Shown in pieces: positions 1-11,699 of a stretch of 37,508 nt of DNA. Within the stretch, counting starts at the first letter, position 1. The number at the start of each line of letters is the position of its first letter. This stretch comes from Perkinsus olseni (lineage: Eukaryota; Perkinsozoa; Perkinsida). Both the position numbers and the translations under genes were made by a program. A model generated the notes under the pieces. That model ran no database searches. It worked only from the letters and a program-made list of their open reading frames with translations, and had not been told where the DNA came from. Location of the stretch: assembly GCA_013115125.1 (NCBI GenBank), contig JABANN010000338.1, forward strand, positions 1 to 37,508. Direction: 5' to 3'.

Positions 1-277
1 ACAACCAGAGTCCCAGTAATGACAGAGAAATCAAAAAAATACTGTATGTTCTATTATTTTGTAAGGGGGTTTACAAGGCAGCATCTGTCGTGGCCCATCG
101 AGAGACCCCTCCGAAGCCCGACCATCATGGCACGGAGCAACCGAGACTGCAGTTACGAAGGTTCCTTGACGGTTGATAATAACGCCAACTAGAGACAGCC
201 GGAAAGAAGACGTACAACCCATTCAAACAGCAATAACATCACCACACGGCCACTGCCCATCCCAGCCTGATTATTAC

Positions 278-3200
278 CAACGTAAAGATCGACCTTTCCA
301 GGCAGGCTTCCGACATATCCAAAGTCGGCATCAGCCATCTCACCCGGACCATTCACCACACAGCCCATCACGGCAATGCGCAGTCCCGAGAGATGTCCCG
401 TCCTGCAAGAGAGATATCATGCAGCTGTCTTCGATCAGACACACAGCGAAGGTGTACCGCACAGGTCGAATCCAAGGCATGCCATCATCCACCTGCCGCT
501 ACGCTTGCCAGGCCGCCGTTATTACTTCTTCCGAATTCTCTCGGTGGTGTCTTGGAGGTCGAACAAAGTCCTCCCGCAACTCGGACAAGATATGAACTCC
601 GTCTTACTCAATCGCATTCTCGAACCCTACCAAATAATTTCGTGGCGCGCGGTCAATGACAGTCCGCATCACCCATTCCTACCTGCATCAGATTAAGACT
701 CAAGTCCCTCGCCTCTTCCGTAGTCAGCCCCCGGTCATCCCAGAAGACCCCATCACCCAGGCCATCCACGAATAAGCCGCCAAACTCCGACGCTCCAAGT
801 ATGACAGCAGAATCAGAGCCAGCCACTAAGGCAAGCGGAGCCATTTCAACCGGTTGCCATGCCCGCCGAACCCTACCCGCTTGAGAAGCCCCCTCGGGGT
901 ATGTGAACCAGAGTAGAAGGGGTATCCTACACTTCCTTACGGCGTTGGCGACTTGACGACCAGCGTGCACTCGGCACGACGGCTCCGGTTTGAATATGAA
1001 GAATCGTACTGCTGCCTGCAACCAGAGGCTTCAACAAGCAAGGTGTCCGAGTCGGTAAGTGGTAAGAAATGAATCCTTCACAGCGCGGGCAATATTAAGG
1101 AGGTCCTTACCTTATTAGGGTGCGCCAAGATCTTCTCAACATCTTCAGCACTCCTCACGATGCAGGCGCATCCTCCCGCCCGACCCAGATTGACCGAGTC
1201 GAGCTCTGATGGCTCAGACACTAGTAGCTGCCACACAACAGCATCGTCACTGCGCCACGAAATTCATCCTCCCCGTACCGTGCTCCCCGGCATGATCTCC
1301 TCAATGCTGAGTATGACCACCCCGCTATCCTGTATTGCTCTTATAGCATCCATAGCAGTACCGGCAGCCTCGTCGACCAATAACACATCAACCGACCCGA
1401 CATCCTTCTGATACCGGCCATCTTGCCGAGCCTTCAAGCCCAAGACCTTCGCTGAAAATATCCAACGACCATGCACAAGGTCGCGAGTTCTACCCCAGTA
1501 CTACTCATATATTCCTTCATATTCTCCGCGGCGGCCTTGGGATCGTACCGAAGTATCAAGCTGCCGTCCTTGTGAAGAGGTGCCTTACAAAAAGCAAATG
1601 ACAAGTCCGCCCCACGAGGCGACTCCAAGGCTACGGCAGACAGACCGCCTACTGTAACAGCGTCAAATTCCAACGACGTCGTAACAGTAGAAATTCTAAG
1701 GAACGGAAGCTGTAAGCGGATTCCAAACCGAACCCTCCAAGTATTGAACCCGCGCCGGTGGAGCCTCAGCAGCGATAGTACATCTATAGCGCTCGTGTCG
1801 ATCTCCCGCTTAGCGAAATGGTAAGGGTCAATCTGGGCAACGGCAGCCCCAGTAGCAGCAGCTGCAGGACCCTTAACTCCAGTGCGCTCCGGTGAGGCCT
1901 CCAAAGACTTCTCATAGACATCACGCAGTGCCGAGCATGGTCCGACCTAACACGACCGAGTCAGGTAACCAGACTACCGCTCCTTGACTACCTCATGCCA
2001 TGGGTCCTCCGTGAGGCTCACTCTGACGGTATCACCGAGGCCATCCTGCAGCAGAGCGCCAATGCCGATACCAGACTTAATCTGAGATAACAACAACCCA
2101 TACGCCGCTCAATCTTCTCTCAGCTGAATCAATATGCCTTGATGACCCAAGAAACACCACGTGATTCGAACGAGATGCAGTGAAAGGCCGCGAAAGAACG
2201 CCTAGGCGATATCTTTCGACCTCGGAATGACACCGGATGAACCTCAGATACCGAAGGAGATAGTCAATTAGTTTCCAACCAGACAGCCAAGCCTCTCTCC
2301 CTCCACTCACCCGTCCATCCGACCCTCCACCGGCCTCAGTGACTCCAAGATGTAACGGATAATCCCAACCACGTCTCTGGCCAACGACAACCACTAGCGA
2401 TGATGATGCTATAAACACAGCCACAGCCTCACCGCCATTTCCGCAGCCAGCAGCCTGTACGCTGCAACCATCACACGGGTATTAGACGACTGAGAGGAAG
2501 AACGGCGTTGTTCGCAATTACGGATCGCAACTCATCCTAGGGGAGCCCTCAGAACATGACTCCAGTAGTAGTATTACCTTCATGCTGAATATGATGTCGT
2601 GGAAGTCCAAAGCACGGCACATGAGCCCAACTTCTATAGCGCTAGCCACCATACCCTGATACCGATGAGCGGGTTATAGTGAGTTCCCATCAACCATAGA
2701 GAGACTAACCCTGGATGAGTATGGGATGACAACATGGTGTCAAACTAGACATTGCTGACAATACATTACCACGTCAACGACAGCTTCTCGAGTGAAACCC
2801 ACAGAGAGAATTCCCGATATGACAACAGCGAAGCCCGCTCAACCAGAACATGAGAAGGACGCTAAATGGTGGGTAGCAAACCACTAAACTACCTCATCCT
2901 TGTCAAGTGATCCTCAACGCTAAATCTTCTACTAGAACCACGAGATGTGCGTGACACCAGCACTTTTCGGGCCGCGGGCCAAAATTCGCTGACCTTCAAA
3001 AACGTTCAATCCCAGGTACTACCTCCGGAGTGTCACCATACTGAGTAAGGATGCGCTCCGATAGGCTTCCATGATTGACGCCGATCCTCATACACTTGCC
3101 TTGTCGCTTCAAAGACTAATCAAAAACAGCCGTGTCGTGAACCATGAGAAGCCGTAAGATTCCCGACTTCCACCAACTCTCCCGAACCGCCGTTGCGGTA

Positions 3201-5362
3201 TTACCTCTACAAGAGGGGTTAATTTATTGAACATCTCTTCCTGCCACTGAGCGGCGATCTCTGGGGTGACCTGAGCGGACGTGGCAATATCAGACGGCGA
3301 GGAATCTTGGGGCTGAGCCATGATGGAACAGCTTACGAACACACTTAGACATATGCCATAACCAACGAGCCAACAATCACCTCGTTGAGAAGGGAATTAA
3401 ATTCAGCGGGAATTTCCATCTGGCTTGACTAAGTAAATCGGGCGGCAAAATCTTTCTACATTTGACATCCATATGATTTGTTGAACCGAAGTATTTATTT
3501 GAACGTGAAGAATTCTAGGTGGGTTTTATACAGTACGCAGCAGTCCACGGTTGCCGACGATGACCAACTACCTCAGTGACCTTCCCGAACGTCTTCATGC
3601 CGTCTATGAAGTTACCAGGATTAATACGTATCTTATCGCACCCCTCAGCAGCCAGCATTGCAACCTAAAGTCGACCTAAGATACCCCTCATCTTGGGAAG
3701 CACTCTACCTTAGGTTTAAAATGTATGTCAGCTACGATTGGAGTGGTATAACCATCCTTCAACAATCTCTCCTTAATCAACTCTGAAAGATACCACGACC
3801 GTTTCTGACGCTTCGGTAGCTCATTCCGACAACGATACGAAGCTCGACACATTCTTAAAGATACGCCTCTCCCGTTCAATAAGGTAATTTTGGAATTGAT
3901 CTGGAATTGATGCTTACACGTAAAATGCAGCTCTAGAACCGGTTCTGAGTTTCAGAACTTATTTCTTGACCGAGCCCTCGAAATCCCGCGGCAACACTAC
4001 GAGCTAATAGTTAGCATTACTAGTTGCACGAGCCTCCTTGATGCCCTGCACTGTAACTCGGACGATATCGATACCAGCATCAGCACATCTGAGGTGAAGC
4101 AGCTGTACTGATTAACAGCAACTACTATAAGAGCTTACCGTTCAATCTGCTCTACTGTCGCATCCACATCATCGGTACCTAGGGCATATCCGAGGTTGAA
4201 GCGTGCAAGATACGAGACGGGTTGAACCCAGAGAGCTTACTGCTATTGGTCATAGTCTGCAACGCTAGTCGATGGTCACTGCCAACTGGCACATTTCCAA
4301 CCTAGAAGATACGACTCAAACCTTCTGCGTGCGCAAGATACTCTTACCATAACAGTACGAGTCTTCCGTCGTATAGGGTGGTCAACTCCTTCGCAGTAAG
4401 GCAAGTCCGCAGCCGCCATAATCGGACCTGAATTCCGTTGAAAATGCCGGGCGTTGGGATCGAACCCGGGTGTTCCGCCCAACGCAACAGATCCCAGCAT
4501 TCTCACCAGGATCGAATCTTCCACCTGCAGTTCCCTGAGCAACAGCGCGGCGCGCCAAGGCCCTCCTTTCGAGAGCCTTGCCCTTCCTCCTATGCACGGA
4601 TGCTGCCAATACTGACGCCAACGCCATACCAGCCACCAGCACTCCTAAAGGCTGATAGTCGATCTGGGTGTGCTGGATTGAAGACCCGGCCGGGATGCCC
4701 GATCGAAGCATCGTAGAGGACCTGACAGCAGTCTACTTAGAAAGCAGAGAACCCTCACAACAACGTACGGAGATTCCTTTCACCACTAGCAGAAACAACG
4801 CGGTAAAATTAACCACAACCGTAGCCAGTCGAGAGTGTTACGCGGGAAGAACAGAGGTGCTCGGAAGAGGCACTGCGACGTGGACACGGACGCCCCGCAC
4901 GGTTGCACTATCTCGGAGAAAGATGGGCCAGATTGGCATTGGAGGGCCTCCATCGGCGATAATGGGTCTCTTTTCAGTTTAATGCGAAGCACTGTTCAGA
5001 CTTCGCAGTCAGAAAGATATGCCACTCTCTGAGTTGACCGAAGACAGTTTTCTATCCGACCTTCTCCAGGTGTTCAGCTAGATAAAATACGGTTGACGAA
5101 CTGACAGTATACTTCAGTGAGCACACGGCTCACGCCATCAGTGGTGAGTCGCCGGGAAGAACAGCAACGTACAAAGAGGCTATGCCCGAGAGACCTGCAC
5201 ACCAGCCTACCTGCTAAGTCCGGACTGATAGGTGGTCTCATTACCCGATGGTAGTAGGAACGCAATAGTGTAGTTGGCCAAGACCATCAGGGCAGCTGCC
5301 ATGGACATCAACACCCACACCCCGCGGGACTTGCGTTGACGACGGCCCCTCTCCGCAGGCAT
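278..5362 (-). CDS. ispG: 4-hydroxy-3-methylbut-2-enyl diphosphate synthase (IspG/GcpE), plastid type, multi-exon, 3' end probably outside window
   Basis: IspG reduces MEcPP to HMBPP in the plastid MEP isoprenoid pathway using a 4Fe-4S cluster. Exons read on the minus strand give, in order: a leader ([20 protein letters not shown] then a hydrophobic stretch), a second hydrophobic segment ([18 protein letters not shown]), TIM-barrel motifs ([35 protein letters not shown] near 4050; [14 protein letters not shown] near 3720; [20 protein letters not shown] near 3060; [20 protein letters not shown] near 2350), the long insertion typical of plant/apicomplexan IspG (900-1900), then the cluster-binding [20 protein letters not shown] (530-595) and [20 protein letters not shown] (exon 278-402). 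The start is the first ATG before the arginine-rich hydrophobic leader. The usual C-terminal helix was not found after LYVG, so the gene probably continues past position 1. Introns are mostly 45-125 nt; one is 367 nt (2656-3022). The two hydrophobic segments suggest plastid import through the secretory route (inference). Family identity is very secure; individual small exons less so. Confidence 0.93.
4179..4240 (-). other. ispG intron (62 nt) with weaker B-box-like GGGTTCAACCC
   Basis: The intron GTAAGCTCTC...TGCCCTAG joins QTMTNS to [14 protein letters not shown] in frame, matching the IspG family at this point. Starting 11 nt into the intron is GGGTTCAACCC, a palindromic variant of the core seen in the other T-arm introns. 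There is no A-box, so its membership of that group is uncertain. Confidence 0.5.
4428..4506 (-). other. ispG intron (79 nt) with tRNA T-arm/B-box-like core, sense
   Basis: The intron runs GTGAGAATG...GGAATTCAG. Joining its flanks gives ...[20 protein letters not shown] before the conserved RRKTRTVMV, in frame. Inside it, on the gene strand, lies CCCGGGTTCGATCCC (4456-4470), matching the Pol III B-box consensus. An 8 bp inverted repeat GCGTTGGG/CCCAACGC (4451-4458 and 4478-4485) encloses the core. Splice borders are well supported by frame; the tRNA origin is an inference. Confidence 0.75.
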
Positions 5363-6877
5363 GTCGAAATGAGGAGGAGAGTGATAGCCCTGTAGTGTGA
5401 TGATCGAATGCAGCGATCATGAATTCAATAGTAACATAGTAGTAGTCTAGTACTATTCATTATCAATTGGTAGCATTTTCACCCCAAATTCGTGAAAACT
5501 TTGATTTCGCTAAGCGTGCCCTAGGGCCAAACCAACAGGAAAATGACGGTCTGCGATCAGGGCAATCAGGGAGCGAGCGAGTACTTGGGCGATAAAACAG
5601 CGCAGAACTGGTCACCGGCCTCGGAAAAGCCAGGTAAGCAAAATACCATCACTTTCGTGGACGCAGGATTCCTTCATGTAGACTAAACTAAACTCAATTG
5701 AAGTGGAAGCGTTCAGTTACTGATACATGGCGAGGGCACCCCATGTGCAGGGATGAGATCTGCAACAAACGGTCGATCGGACAAGACATGACAGTCCGCA
5801 TCGCCCTCCACTAACCGGAATTCACTTATTATCGCGGAAGACACTACGCGGTTTGACAACCAAGTTTGTGTGGGGTTCGCGTAAAATTGAGACTCGGCGC
5901 ACATTTGCCACGTACGACTTTTTTGAGTGGAAACGGAATTACACGCGTTTGGCACGATAGATTATACGGATCGCGGGTGAAACGTTCATCAACGGCCTTA
6001 ACCAGCCAAACAACGCCCGCAAGTGCTGGCCAATCAATCGTAGGAAACCTGAGAAACGCACAGAGTAGATCGATCAAAGCGGCGCGCGCGACGTACGCTG
6101 CGCGGCGTTGAACCCGAATTTACCCAAAGGCTAAGGTAGAAGTCGAAATTTCAGGGAAGCACTGCCGAGGATCTGTTTTATTGAGAAGTCTATTTGCCTA
6201 GTGACGCCACCGATCACGTGCTTGAGGGTTTATTATTCGCGAGTAGAAGAAGCGAATTGGCGGTAGGGTCGAAAAAGGGGCATCATGTCGACGAATACAC
6301 AAGCCGTTTCGCCTCCTTCGCTGTCTCAACTCGCTAGAGTTCATATGAGAGGCGTTGACAGCAAGGTTCCGGTACGCGCATCCGATGAAGTCCAGATGGA
6401 AACTGTCCTTAATAACGAGCAATACATGACTTAAGTATCACGTGTTCCTATCCGATGAAGTCAAAAGTGCAGAAATCTCGACAGGGCGGTAGGCAAGACC
6501 GAAAGGACGTAGAGGGATGAAAGCAGACCAGAAGACGACCCTTAGAGTGTCCTTCAGAGCCCCCTGAGAGTCCCTTTCTGTGGGAATTGTTGCTCCCTTA
6601 TTCTGCCTTTGTACGTCCTGAATAGCGGTCTCGTCTCAGCTGTCCCTGTATCACCATAAGGGTCGTATCAGCTTACCCTTCGTCTGGCCCTAATGTTGGC
6701 TCTATCGGAATACAGCCTGTTGCTATCAAGTGCCGTGCTCCAGTCGATAGAAGGGGCGTTAAATAGGAAAGTACTTTTCGTCCAGTTGAGCACTCTAGCA
6801 TGCGAGGATTCACGTGCGACTTGCATGCACCGCTCGCGACACAGCAGTGCCATTCTAACAAGTTCGCTGCCACCGGC
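5363..6877. other. Intergenic region between divergent genes (ispG minus, next gene plus)
   Basis: About 1.5 kb with no ORF I can link to a family or to a consistent exon chain. It must hold the promoters of ispG (leftward) and of the gene at 6878 (rightward). Open frames here are short and show no domain motif. No tRNA, repeat array or clear inverted repeat was seen. Confidence 0.5.
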
Positions 6878-8161
6878 ATGTTCGCAGGATTCAGTTCCGC
6901 ATTCGACGATCTCTTCAACCGAGGAACGGTCTAGAGAGGTCTGAGAGCACTCCGCCGCTCTCATCCCTCTTTTATCACTTTAGGCCGTTGATGCCGCAGT
7001 TCAGCCTGAAGTTGTAAGGTACCTACGCTACTACAATGCGTCCGGTGATGTTGTACATGTGAGAAGAAGCATTCCTCAGCTCCCGCAGCTCAGCCTCCTC
7101 TTTAGTGTGCGTTCGGGTGTGCATCGGGTGGAGAAGGGCTCACCTATATCGCTCGCGATATAGATTCTGAAAAGTGATCGGCCCTCCCTTTCCTCTTTCT
7201 GGTGCACCCTTGCAGTACTCAGGTTCGGGTACTTACTCGATATCCCCCTCACCGAAGCTCTCAGGAAGCACTATACGACTGAAGGTCACGATTTCTCTGT
7301 CAAAGAGCGAAAGGCTCTCGATGGTAAAGATGAGGATGATCGGATTCCGTCTCTCAAAGCCCATCTCGCGGAGAAACTCACAGGCCAACCGCCGTGGTAG
7401 ACTCATACGCGCAGCTGTGGTCGTGAGCTCGTGTTGTCGCGGGCATTCTCTAGTCAAGATGTGTCCGCCAGTAGCAGATCGATGGTCCTTCTATTCGAGC
7501 AGGTTCCTCGGAAAAGCACCTGCCTGCGAAGCTCTCCAGATAATAACGCTCAATCATTCACAGCCAGATGGGCACACAGAGAAGGTCAGTTGATGCCTCG
7601 GATGCTTCGGGTCCCTCACCACTTCCGTCGGTAGATCGCCTGGTGCAGGTGGTTCAGTATGGACATGCCCGTTCCAGCCGACGGCTTCAGACTGGCCAAA
7701 ATATCCACCAGCCTCTCAAAATACATCCCGTAAGATGCCAGAGAATACTAGTGGTCAGACCTGGTGAACTTTCACGATTCAGGAAGATGGATCTGAAATT
7801 TGACATGAACCGGGTCCGGGAAATGGAGGAGGGAGCTCACCATGCCCGCCCAGGCCCGAGGGTGGAGGACGCGAGAGACATCGTCTATTCACTATTCGAG
7901 AGACAGTTGAGGTACTACGTTCAGTATGTTCAAAAGAAGACCGGTACCATTGATGATGAGCCTTACCAGCCATTCGCTCCGGATGTATCAAGGACAGTAC
8001 TTATGTGGCTGCTGACTGGACAAGCTCACCCTGATGTCCCGGATAATCTACAGTCCCTCTCATACCCATACACTCGCATGCGATGCGACGAATCAGGTCA
8101 GATATCTGTGGGAGAAATACCTGTGCTAAAGGCCTCAGAAAGGGCTTCTAGTACTGCTTGA
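6878..8161 (+). CDS. Hypothetical protein, multi-exon
   Basis: I do not recognise the family. A consistent chain of exons can be read: 6878-6928 (MFAGFSSAFDDLFNRGT), 6984-7058 (AVDAAVQPEVVRYLRYYNAS...), about 7104-7171 (CAFGCASGGEGLTYIARDID...), about 7221-7396 (FGYLLDIPLTEALRKHYTTE...LAEKLTGQPP), then a last large exon ending at 8161 with an acidic/aromatic stretch (DIVYSLFERQLRYYVQYVQK) and a serine-rich tail. Each junction keeps frame across GT-AG introns of about 45-55 nt in the first part; the join between 7397 and about 7560 is not resolved. No signal peptide or membrane segment is evident, so it is probably a soluble protein. It lies 380 bp upstream of the acyltransferase gene, on the same strand. 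The start was chosen as the first ATG in the joined frame. Confidence 0.6.
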
Positions 8162-8542
8162 AAGCCAGTGGATGTTGCTGTCACCTGTTGTTGTTATAAT
8201 CACACTGAGTGTTGTGTCTTCAGTGAGTTTTCAGTCTTAGTGATACCGGGTGTTGAATGCTCAGAAACTCTTCTGAGCTTTCTCGGTCTCCAAGTTGGAC
8301 CCAGAGCAGCTCGGCGCTGTCGTCTTCCCGCAGCCGCGATCGCTCAGTGTTGATGAGCATACGATGTTTCATGATTCTTCTCCTCCTCGTATACGCCTTT
8401 TGAAGTGTTGGTGCTAGGAACGACGCCTGCTCAAGGCCGCGACATTCGTCCTTCCGAGCATCTCGGGGAGGATGAAGTTCGGCGGAGGGTTGCGAAATTA
8501 ACTACTCCCCCGAGTCCTTCTCTGTTTAGTATTTTCTGAGTA

Positions 8543-10726
8543 ATGGAAAAATACACAGCATTCGCGGACCCAAGCTCCGGTGTGAACCCCTTCATACCGC
8601 CTTGGCTGGCAAACCCACCCAGAGACTCCAAGGCCGTCAAGCTGCTCCGGCCTCTTCTGCTCTGCCTTCCCCTGGTCGTCTTGCGCCTGCCATTTCTCAT
8701 ACTAGGGATGCTACTACTGGCAGTCTCCCAGCTGTTAGTGACGGTTTTTACGCTACTATCGGCCCCAGTCGGCCGAGGCCTAGCTTGGCTACTTTACCCA
8801 GTGAGTGCCAGACTGGCCTTACTGGGCGTCGGAGTTGTTCGATACCATAAGGATCTCGCCGATAGTAGACGGCTGAAGGTAGTAGGAGAGGGAGGAGAAA
8901 TTGTGATGGGGAGGCGCGTCCAGCAGGCCGTCCTTATTATAGATGGGCAGAATTACGTTACGGACCGTTACGGCTGACTTTTACGGTTACGCTTCAAGGC
9001 CCGAAACGTAAAATTACGGCGCCGTAACGGCTCTTGCGGAGATGTAATGGACAAAACGAGGAATTACCATTCAAGTCGTTTAAGTCTATTTCGTGTGAAT
9101 GCGCATGCGTAGACGAGGCCGGCTCGGCAGTTCCGGGTCAGCCTGGGAGTGAGACTGGTGGAATTTCAAAGGGAGAAGGGTGGTCAATGCGGAGCCAAAT
9201 GCTAGTCTCCCAGCGGTTCGGTTGAATCCGAACCACCAATAATGAGTTTAACAGCTATTTGAGCTATGGTGGAATGCCTTACAGCGAATGTTTCCGCCAC
9301 AATTCCAAGAAGGCAGTTCAGTACCAACCGTAAAGTCGTAAGCCCCTTCCGTAACCGTAATCTACTTACGTTACGCGCACCGTAACGTAAACCGTAAAGA
9401 AGCCGTAACGGTGCCCATGTATAGTCCTTATGAGGGGGCATCACCTATGAACCCAGAATATGTCATGAGTAGCCACAGCGATCCAGGTACACCGAACCTG
9501 GATCGCGCGATTCCGAGTAGTCGTCGTCATGCCGTATCCCCTCATCGATGTTTTTCAATCGTCGGCTGTTGTTCACGGCAATGAACTCTACTCGATCGTT
9601 GTGTGAATCGCGAGAATTATCGACACTACTGAGTAATGAGAACTCGTCGTTGTAATGAATTAGGCGAAATCAGTGCGCTCTGAGGCCTCTCCCGTGAGTA
9701 TGTGTGACGATATACGGTGGAGTAGCCTAGCTTGCCGCATGGACTTCGTACTTTCTGTAGATACGCCCAATCGTGGACCCAACGTCGTTTGGTTCATCGG
9801 ATATAATACTCTCCAACTACCAAAGCTTCACGGACGTTTTGCTGCTCTTGACCTGCTGGGGCCCCAGGAAGTTCATTTTCGTCAACTCCGCGGGTCAAGC
9901 TCGGATACTCGGTCCGATTGGTGCTCTACTGGAAGCATGTTCCAAGAACCCCGGCCAGTGGGCGCCTCAGGTCGCCGGTCTTCCCGACTCGGAACAGATC
10001 CTGGACATGAGCGCCGGCCCGTACGTGATCTTCGCTGAAGGCGCGCGTAAGCGTTCGGGGGGAGCGGGTATTGACCACGAGGCTAAGCCTTGCTATGGAT
10101 ATTCAGGCACCAATGGCACCGGAATCCTGCGGTTCCCAAAGGCGGTTGACGCCTTTGTCGAAGCAGCTCGGAAGTCAGGGCGACTTGGGGCCGTGGGCAT
10201 TCACTACTCTTCCAAGAACAACTGTGGACACTATAGTCCATCTCACACTCGTAGGCTGTGGGCTGCTTGCAACGAGTCAGCACGTCCTGTTAGTACCGAT
10301 TCCCGGGGCATTGCACACGCTGTACCAGATGGCGCAGCTCTATCAACCAGCAACCGTCACTTGGCTGCCATGCAAGGATACCAAAGCCAGTACTGCAATA
10401 CAGGTGAACAACAGAGAATAATGACGTGCTTAAGTCCAGTAGACAAACCGATCGAGGCTGCCTCGGTTCTCCGACTTGAAGAGCGAACTGCCATTCGCTC
10501 GGATTACTAATCTTTCCCCGGTTTTCATTTACTTTGGAACCCCGACCCGCCCTTCCTTTTGGGTCGCCGCACGCTTCGCATTGATGTTTCTCAGACAACG
10601 ACACTGCTGAGTCGATTGGTCGGTAGGGAATGCGTCGACATGTCCGAGAAGGTGGACGCGCGGACAGCTGAGGCTTTCCGGAACTATTATTCGCAGTACT
10701 CCGTTGTTTCCAAGAAGGCAGAATAA
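8543..10726 (+). CDS. Lysophospholipid/lysophosphatidate acyltransferase, LOA1/PlsC family
   Basis: Predicted membrane enzyme transferring acyl chains to a lysophospholipid. Exon 1 (8543-8878) starts MEKYTAFADPSSG and holds two hydrophobic segments (LLRPLLLCLPLVVLRLPFLI; LLLAVSQLLVTVFTLLSAPV). Exon 2 (9761-10046) has SDIILSNYQSFTDVLLLLTC, the place of the family NHxxxxD block. The histidine is replaced by Tyr (NYQSFTD), which is odd for an active enzyme. Exon 2 ends FAEGAR and joins across a 60 nt intron (10047-10106) to TNGTGILRFPKAVDAF, rebuilding the FPEG(T/A)RTNGTGILRF motif. A later exon carries LLVPIPGALHTLYQMAQLY and ends at 10403; the last exon (10595-10726) ends SQYSVVSKKAE. The junction near 10220-10280 changes frame and its exact intron is unresolved. 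Intron 1 (8879-9760) holds a hAT-type MITE. The family is secure; the substrate is unknown. Confidence 0.85.
8938..9423. mobile_element. Non-autonomous hAT-type MITE (486 bp) in intron 1 of the acyltransferase gene
   Basis: The ends are inverted repeats: TATAGATGGGCA at the left and TGCCCATGTATA at the right (one mismatch), followed inwards on both sides by CCGTTACGGCT and TTTACGGTT with small indels. The element is flanked by a perfect 8 bp direct repeat GTCCTTAT (8930-8937 and 9424-9431), the target duplication length of hAT elements. The inner 80-100 bp at each end is packed with TTACGG/CCGTAA words on both strands, as expected of subterminal transposase-binding repeats. No coding capacity was seen. 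The intact duplication suggests a fairly recent insertion. Confidence 0.88.
9481..9503. repeat. Short perfect hairpin in intron 1 of the acyltransferase gene
   Basis: ATCCAGGT and ACCTGGAT form an 8 bp stem around a 7 nt loop. On the minus strand the loop reads TCGGTGT after AGGT, giving AGGTTCGGTGT, which loosely resembles a tRNA T-arm. It could be a weak relative of the T-arm introns elsewhere in the window, or chance. Confidence 0.4.
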
Positions 10727-11699
10727 GTATCAACTTTGTGAAACTTCCAGGGACTTGTGTTAGCAGTGGCACCGAAGGGCGCGGGCTCCCAAGTAGGTAA
10801 AGGCAATACCACCGCCTTCGATGGGAATTCGAGAAGGGGATATTCTTGCCACAATGGGACTAAAAGCTAGCCCAATAGCTTACTCGTTGTGATTCGTTGT
10901 GAACCGTAGCGCTATCGTCCACACTTGGGCATTTTGTAGATGCACAATTGGCGCGGTTTCCTATGGTGTCGAAACACTGCTAACAGCAGTAAGATGCTCC
11001 GAGCCAGAAGAGGACCCGAGAGGTCTGGCATTATCGATAGCGGCCCGTTGTTCCAGGACGTTGGGCCGGCTATACGCCGCAATTACTTCGGCATGCACGT
11101 GTGCATTGGAGGTACAGTTCGAGCCGGAGTCGTTACTTCGCGTTGCTCGTCCCCTATATTGTCACGGGTGACCGATTTTCGCGATGACGTGTCCAATAGC
11201 GACGTAGAAAATTGAGAATAACGTGGTAGAGAATTTTATGTAGATTCAGAATCTGTCATTAATTCTGTTTTATTACTCTGCAAATGATGACAAAAATCGG
11301 TCACCCGTGTTGCGTTAGGCACACAACTTTGTCGATCTCAGCTAGCTGGAAGTATCAGCCTTCGCAGGACCCTTGTGCGCGGTCTGAGCTTTTGTCAATA
11401 AGCTGTATTGTATACAATGGGACCGGCGGTGGAAATCTCTTGCGATGACACTACAGAAACGCGTAGCTCCAGTGCTCAGCTCATCACCAACCGTGAAGCT
11501 TCGCCGAAGAGCCCTACTCCCGATCATCGGCTTATCTCCCGCGTCGTGCTCAGTCCCGATCATGTGAAAGTCTCGAGCACAATTACTTGCCCGAGCGCTC
11601 CTCTATCGAGCGCTCTGTGCATTTCCACATGTCTCGAAATATTAGTTTCCGCACAGCCTCCTCCTCAATTCGAAGGAATTTCCAACTTAGAAGGACGAC
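10727..11699. other. Intergenic region, holds a small palindromic element
   Basis: Nearly 1 kb between the acyltransferase stop and the first secreted-protein gene. Apart from the inverted-repeat element at 11163-11309 I see no supported gene. Open frames at 10899-11215 have no recognisable domain and run into that element. Confidence 0.5.
11163..11309. mobile_element. Small palindromic MITE-like element (147 bp)
   Basis: Terminal inverted repeats of 17 perfect bases, CACGGGTGACCGATTTT at the left and its complement at the right, extend to 19 with one mismatch. The interior is AT-rich and non-coding. No convincing target duplication could be fixed (flanks ...TATTGT and TTGCGT...), so the superfamily is open; the CAC terminus would be compatible with CACTA-type ends but that is only a hint. 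Confidence 0.65.

Noticed and set aside
653-5806. Shared 15-mer ATGACAGTCCGCATC at about 655 and 5792
   Set aside because: One such exact pair is roughly what chance gives in 37.5 kb on two strands, and the flanks are unrelated.
5713-6422. Several 70-80 aa ORFs on both strands
   Set aside because: No motif, no consistent exon chain, mixed strands; treated as intergenic noise.
9673-10038. Plus-strand 121-aa ORF overlapping acyltransferase exon 2
   Set aside because: Out-of-frame shadow; the other frame carries the acyltransferase motifs.
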